Positions 61,776 to 64,000 of a DNA stretch of 64,000 bases are shown one piece after another. Origin of the DNA: Pseudomonas sp. BSw22131. Lineage in GTDB: Bacteria; Pseudomonadota; Gammaproteobacteria; Pseudomonadales; Pseudomonadaceae. A model generated the notes under the pieces. The model made no database searches, was not told the origin of the DNA, and worked only from the letters and a program-made list of their open reading frames with translations. The stretch is taken from assembly GCF_026810445.1 (NCBI RefSeq), contig NZ_CP113949.1:930001-994000 (forward strand), given 5' to 3'. Numbering within the stretch: the first letter of the stretch is position 1; each line of letters begins with the position of its first letter. The translations under genes were made by a program, and so were the position numbers.

Positions 61776-62663
61776 TCAGCCCTTGAAAGACGGTTCTTCG
61801 AGCCCTTTGACGCCAGGCTGCAAAGCGAAAACGCCACCGGCCAGCGGTTGATCGCTGATGTCGCCGCCCGGGCGGATCGAGGTGACGAAGAGGGTGTCCA
61901 GGTCTTTGCCGCCGAACGCGCACATGGCCGGTTTCTTGACCGGTACGGCGAGAGAGCGGTCCAGCTTGCCCGCCGGGGTAAAGCGATGGATCAGGCCGGC
62001 GTCGTTGCCGCAGATCCAGTAACAGCCGTCGGCGTCTACCGCACCGCCATCGGGGCGGCCAGGGAACTGGTTCATGTCCACGAATACTCGGCGATTGCTG
62101 GGTGTGCCGGTGTCGATGTCGTAATCGAACGCCCAGATTTTCTGAACGGTCGGGTGGGAATCCGAGAGGTACATGATCGTGCCGTCGGGGCTGAAACCCA
62201 GGCCGTTGGGGACGATGAAGTCCGTCAGTTGCGGCGTCAGAGGAGTGGTCTGCCCGGCGTCGTAGCGGTACATCGCGCCGACCACCGCGTTGGCGGCCAT
62301 GTCCATGAACATGGTGCCCGCCCAGAAACGCCCTTGCCGGTCGCATCGGCCGTCGTTGAAGCGCATGCCGTCGCGGGCATGTTCGACATCGATCAACAGG
62401 CTTGCAGCGAGCGTTCCATCTGCATTGGGATGCACACGAAACAAGCCGGTCTGCATCCCGGCGATCCAGCTGCCATCGCCGTATCGGGCAATGCAGGCGA
62501 TCATTTGCGGCGCCTCCCAAGTGAGCGTCAGGTTGTCCAGCGGGCTCCAGCGGTGCAGGCGTTGGGCTGGAATATCGACCCAGTAAAGCGCCTGCTCCTC
62601 AGGGCGCCACACCGGGCTTTCACCGGTGGCATTGCGCGCGTCGACTATCAGTTGAGCTGGCAT
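61776..62663 (-). CDS. SMP-30/gluconolactonase family aldonolactonase
   Basis: This six-bladed propeller lactonase of 295 residues has the first metal Glu in GESPVWRP, FNDGRCDRQGRFWAGTM, VPNGLGFSPDG (Asn ligand), YLSDS (Asp) and RPDGGAVDADGCYW. It probably opens the aldaro-lactone produced by uronate dehydrogenase in the upstream gene, giving an aldarate (glucarate or galactarate). The ATG at 62663 is preferred because it has GGA at normal spacing; another ATG lies nine bases earlier. Confidence 0.88.
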   Translation of the reverse strand: MPAQLIVDARNATGESPVWRPEEQALYWVDIPAQRLHRWSPLDNLTLTWEAPQMIACIARYGDGSWIAGMQTGLFRVHPNADGTLAASLLIDVEHARDGMRFNDGRCDRQGRFWAGTMFMDMAANAVVGAMYRYDAGQTTPLTPQLTDFIVPNGLGFSPDGTIMYLSDSHPTVQKIWAFDYDIDTGTPSNRRVFVDMNQFPGRPDGGAVDADGCYWICGNDAGLIHRFTPAGKLDRSLAVPVKKPAMCAFGGKDLDTLFVTSIRPGGDISDQPLAGGVFALQPGVKGLEEPSFKG

Positions 62664-62733
62664 GGCAATCATTCCGTGATTGTGGTCTGGCCGGCATTTT
62701 CAGCCGGTGCTGGCTAGTCGGGATGTTGCAGGG

Positions 62734-63561
62734 TCAGTCGTCGCCGAACGGTCCTGCTTCCACAAACGCACCGCCCTGATAAACCATCGTCGGGTCGTTG
62801 GCTGCCGGCATTGGCTGCGCCTCGACTTGCGCACGAAAACCTTCGGAAGTGTCCTTCGGCGAGTAGCCCAAATAGCTGGCGAGGCGGTTGTCCCACCAGA
62901 GATCGCGATTGTCGGAAGCCCCGTAAACCACGGTGTGTCCGACGTTCGGCGCGGTCAGCCCGCGATAGATCAACTGCGTGAGGTCGTCGTAGCTGAGCCA
63001 GGTGCTCATCATTCGACGGTTTTGCGGTTCCGGGAATGAGGAGCCGATGCGGATGCTGACGGTTTCGATGCCGTAGCGATCAAAGTAGAAGCTGGCCATG
63101 TCTTCGCCATAGGACTTGGACAGCCCGTAGTAACTGTCGGGGCGTTTGGCCGCGCTGGCGTCGATTTTTTCATCCTGGCGATAGAAGCCGATGACATGGT
63201 TGGAGCTGGCGAAGATCACCCGCTTCACACCGTGCCTGCGCGCCGCTTCGTAAATGTGGAAAGTACCGCTGATGTTGGCGCCGAGAATTTCTTCGAACGG
63301 GCGCTCAACCGACACACCGCCGAAATGCACGATGGCGTCGACGCCTTCGACCAGTTGGTGAACGGCGGCCTTGTCGGACAGATCGCAGGTCTGGATTTCT
63401 TCGTGGCTGCCCGTGGCGGGGGCCATTTCCGATATATCGGACAGACGGAGAATATGGGTGTAGGGGCGCAGGGTTTCGCGCAAGACTTTGCCCAAACCAC
63501 CTGCGGCGCCGGTGAGCAGCAGCCGATTGAAGGGAGTCTGGGCAGGCGTGGTATTGGTCAT
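62734..63561 (-). CDS. udh: NAD-dependent uronate dehydrogenase
   Basis: This 275-residue SDR enzyme has the cofactor loop LLTGAAGGLGKVLRE, SDISE after beta-2 (NAD preference), the catalytic Ser in IFASSNHVIGFY, YYGLSKSYGE (Tyr-Lys) and SIRIGSSFPEP. These match uronate dehydrogenases, which oxidise D-galacturonate or D-glucuronate to aldaro-lactones. It is followed by the lactonase and the TRAP genes, forming a coherent import-and-oxidation operon. ATG 63561 has AGGG seven bases upstream. Confidence 0.93.
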   Translation of the reverse strand: MTNTTPAQTPFNRLLLTGAAGGLGKVLRETLRPYTHILRLSDISEMAPATGSHEEIQTCDLSDKAAVHQLVEGVDAIVHFGGVSVERPFEEILGANISGTFHIYEAARRHGVKRVIFASSNHVIGFYRQDEKIDASAAKRPDSYYGLSKSYGEDMASFYFDRYGIETVSIRIGSSFPEPQNRRMMSTWLSYDDLTQLIYRGLTAPNVGHTVVYGASDNRDLWWDNRLASYLGYSPKDTSEGFRAQVEAQPMPAANDPTMVYQGGAFVEAGPFGDD

Positions 63562-63595
63562 GAGGAGCCCTGATTCAGGTGTTGTTGTTATGTGG

Positions 63596-63617
63596 TGTCA
63601 TCTGTCGTCGTATGACA
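63596..63617. promoter_or_regulatory. Candidate operator upstream of udh
   Basis: TGTCAT (63596-63601) and ATGACA (63612-63617) form a perfect inverted repeat with a 10-base spacer. Inside it GTCGTATGAC is itself a near-palindrome. It lies 35-56 bases before the udh start, a usual place for a GntR- or IclR-type repressor of uronate genes. No such regulator is in the window. Confidence 0.4.
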
Positions 63618-63715
63618 TGCGCGGAATTATCGGCAGGCCTGGCAAAATTTGTCAACGGGACCAAAGTACAAGACCGGCCGTTTTCAGATTGCGCGTGTCG
63701 AAAGAGGCCAAGGCG

Positions 63716-64000
63716 CTACAGCAGTGAGATCGGATAGCTGATGAACAGCCGGTTTTCGTCGAACTCATTGGTGCTGAAGTCTCGACGAATGCTCGAATTG
63801 CGCCACCTGACGTTCAGGGTTTTGAACGCGCCGCTCTGCACGGTATAGGCCAGTTCCGATTCCCGTCCCCATTCCTTGCCGTCGGTGATCGCGCCGGTGT
63901 GCACGTTGTCGCCGCTGATGTAGCGGTTCATCAGGGTCAGGCCGGGCACACCCAGGACGGCAAAATCCAGGTCGTGACGCAGTTGCCACGAGCGCTCTTT
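63716..64000 (-). CDS. OprD-family outer-membrane porin, C-terminal part (truncated by window edge)
   Basis: About 94 C-terminal residues of an OprD-type porin are visible. They run from KERSWQLRHDLDF through GLTLMNRYISGDN, a short acidic loop, then ESELAYTVQSGAFKTLNVRWRNSS, and end in RLFISYPISLL with a terminal-strand pattern. OprD channels admit small carboxylated substrates. Being just upstream of udh on the same strand, it probably passes uronates or aldarates to the TRAP system. The N-terminal part lies outside the window. Confidence 0.85.
   Translation of the reverse strand, partial: KERSWQLRHDLDFAVLGVPGLTLMNRYISGDNVHTGAITDGKEWGRESELAYTVQSGAFKTLNVRWRNSSIRRDFSTNEFDENRLFISYPISLL

Overview
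The window looks like the chromosome of a Pseudomonas, probably of the P. fluorescens lineage. The evidence is gene content (HrpB, YciC, RhlE, YedA-type exporter, the full Lap adhesin system), high G+C, and many dispersed Pseudomonas-type REP/BIME repeats of the GTAGGAG...CTCCTAC kind. The species cannot be fixed from the sequence. No rRNA, tRNA, CRISPR array, transposase or phage gene was recognised.

Layout. 0-1 kb: 3' end of hrpB. 1.4-5.1 kb: a six-gene curli operon on the minus strand (csgE-csgF-csgA-csgG-csgB-csgH), with an unusually long major curlin and a terminator-like hairpin after csgA. 5.8-13.3 kb: housekeeping genes (EEP-family hydrolase, YciC, DUF2076, NYN nuclease, DnaQ-like exonuclease, YedA-like exporter, RhlE) and a 5-copy BIME array. 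13.5-33 kb: an O-antigen/surface glycan locus. rmlBDA and a GT2 enzyme lie on the plus strand. On the minus strand are rmlC, wzm, wzt, a 1430-aa methyltransferase/double-GT2 protein, a DUF2142 membrane protein, and a set predicted to make a dTDP-3-acetamido-3,6-dideoxyhexose (Fuc3NAc or Qui3NAc) and attach it by a GtrA/GtrB-type route. The last gene of that operon is frameshifted. A second GT2 enzyme (31.9-33.0 kb) closes the locus.

33.5-54.2 kb: the Lap system: lapG-lapD, a 3307-aa LapA-type adhesin with a TAAG cleavage site at residues 107-110, and a divergent lapE-lapB-lapC type I secretion operon. A hipBA-type toxin-antitoxin pair and a small conserved gene sit between lapD and lapA. 55.1-57.1 kb: a receiver/CheX-like response regulator followed by a PAS-GGDEF gene broken by two in-frame TAA codons and carrying a degenerate GGEAF site. 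57.6-64 kb: an orphan SsuB/TauB-like ABC ATPase, then a uronate-oxidation operon (OprD-type porin, uronate dehydrogenase, SMP-30 lactonase, TRAP transporter DctPQM).

Taken together this is largely a cell-surface and biofilm region: curli, LapA with its c-di-GMP-controlled protease switch, and a rhamnose-containing glycan. The most interesting unexplained signal is a shared non-coding motif, TGGCGTCAA followed by an A/T tract. It occurs twice upstream of the curli operon and twice, as a convergent pair, upstream of lapA, which suggests that one regulator co-controls both matrix systems.
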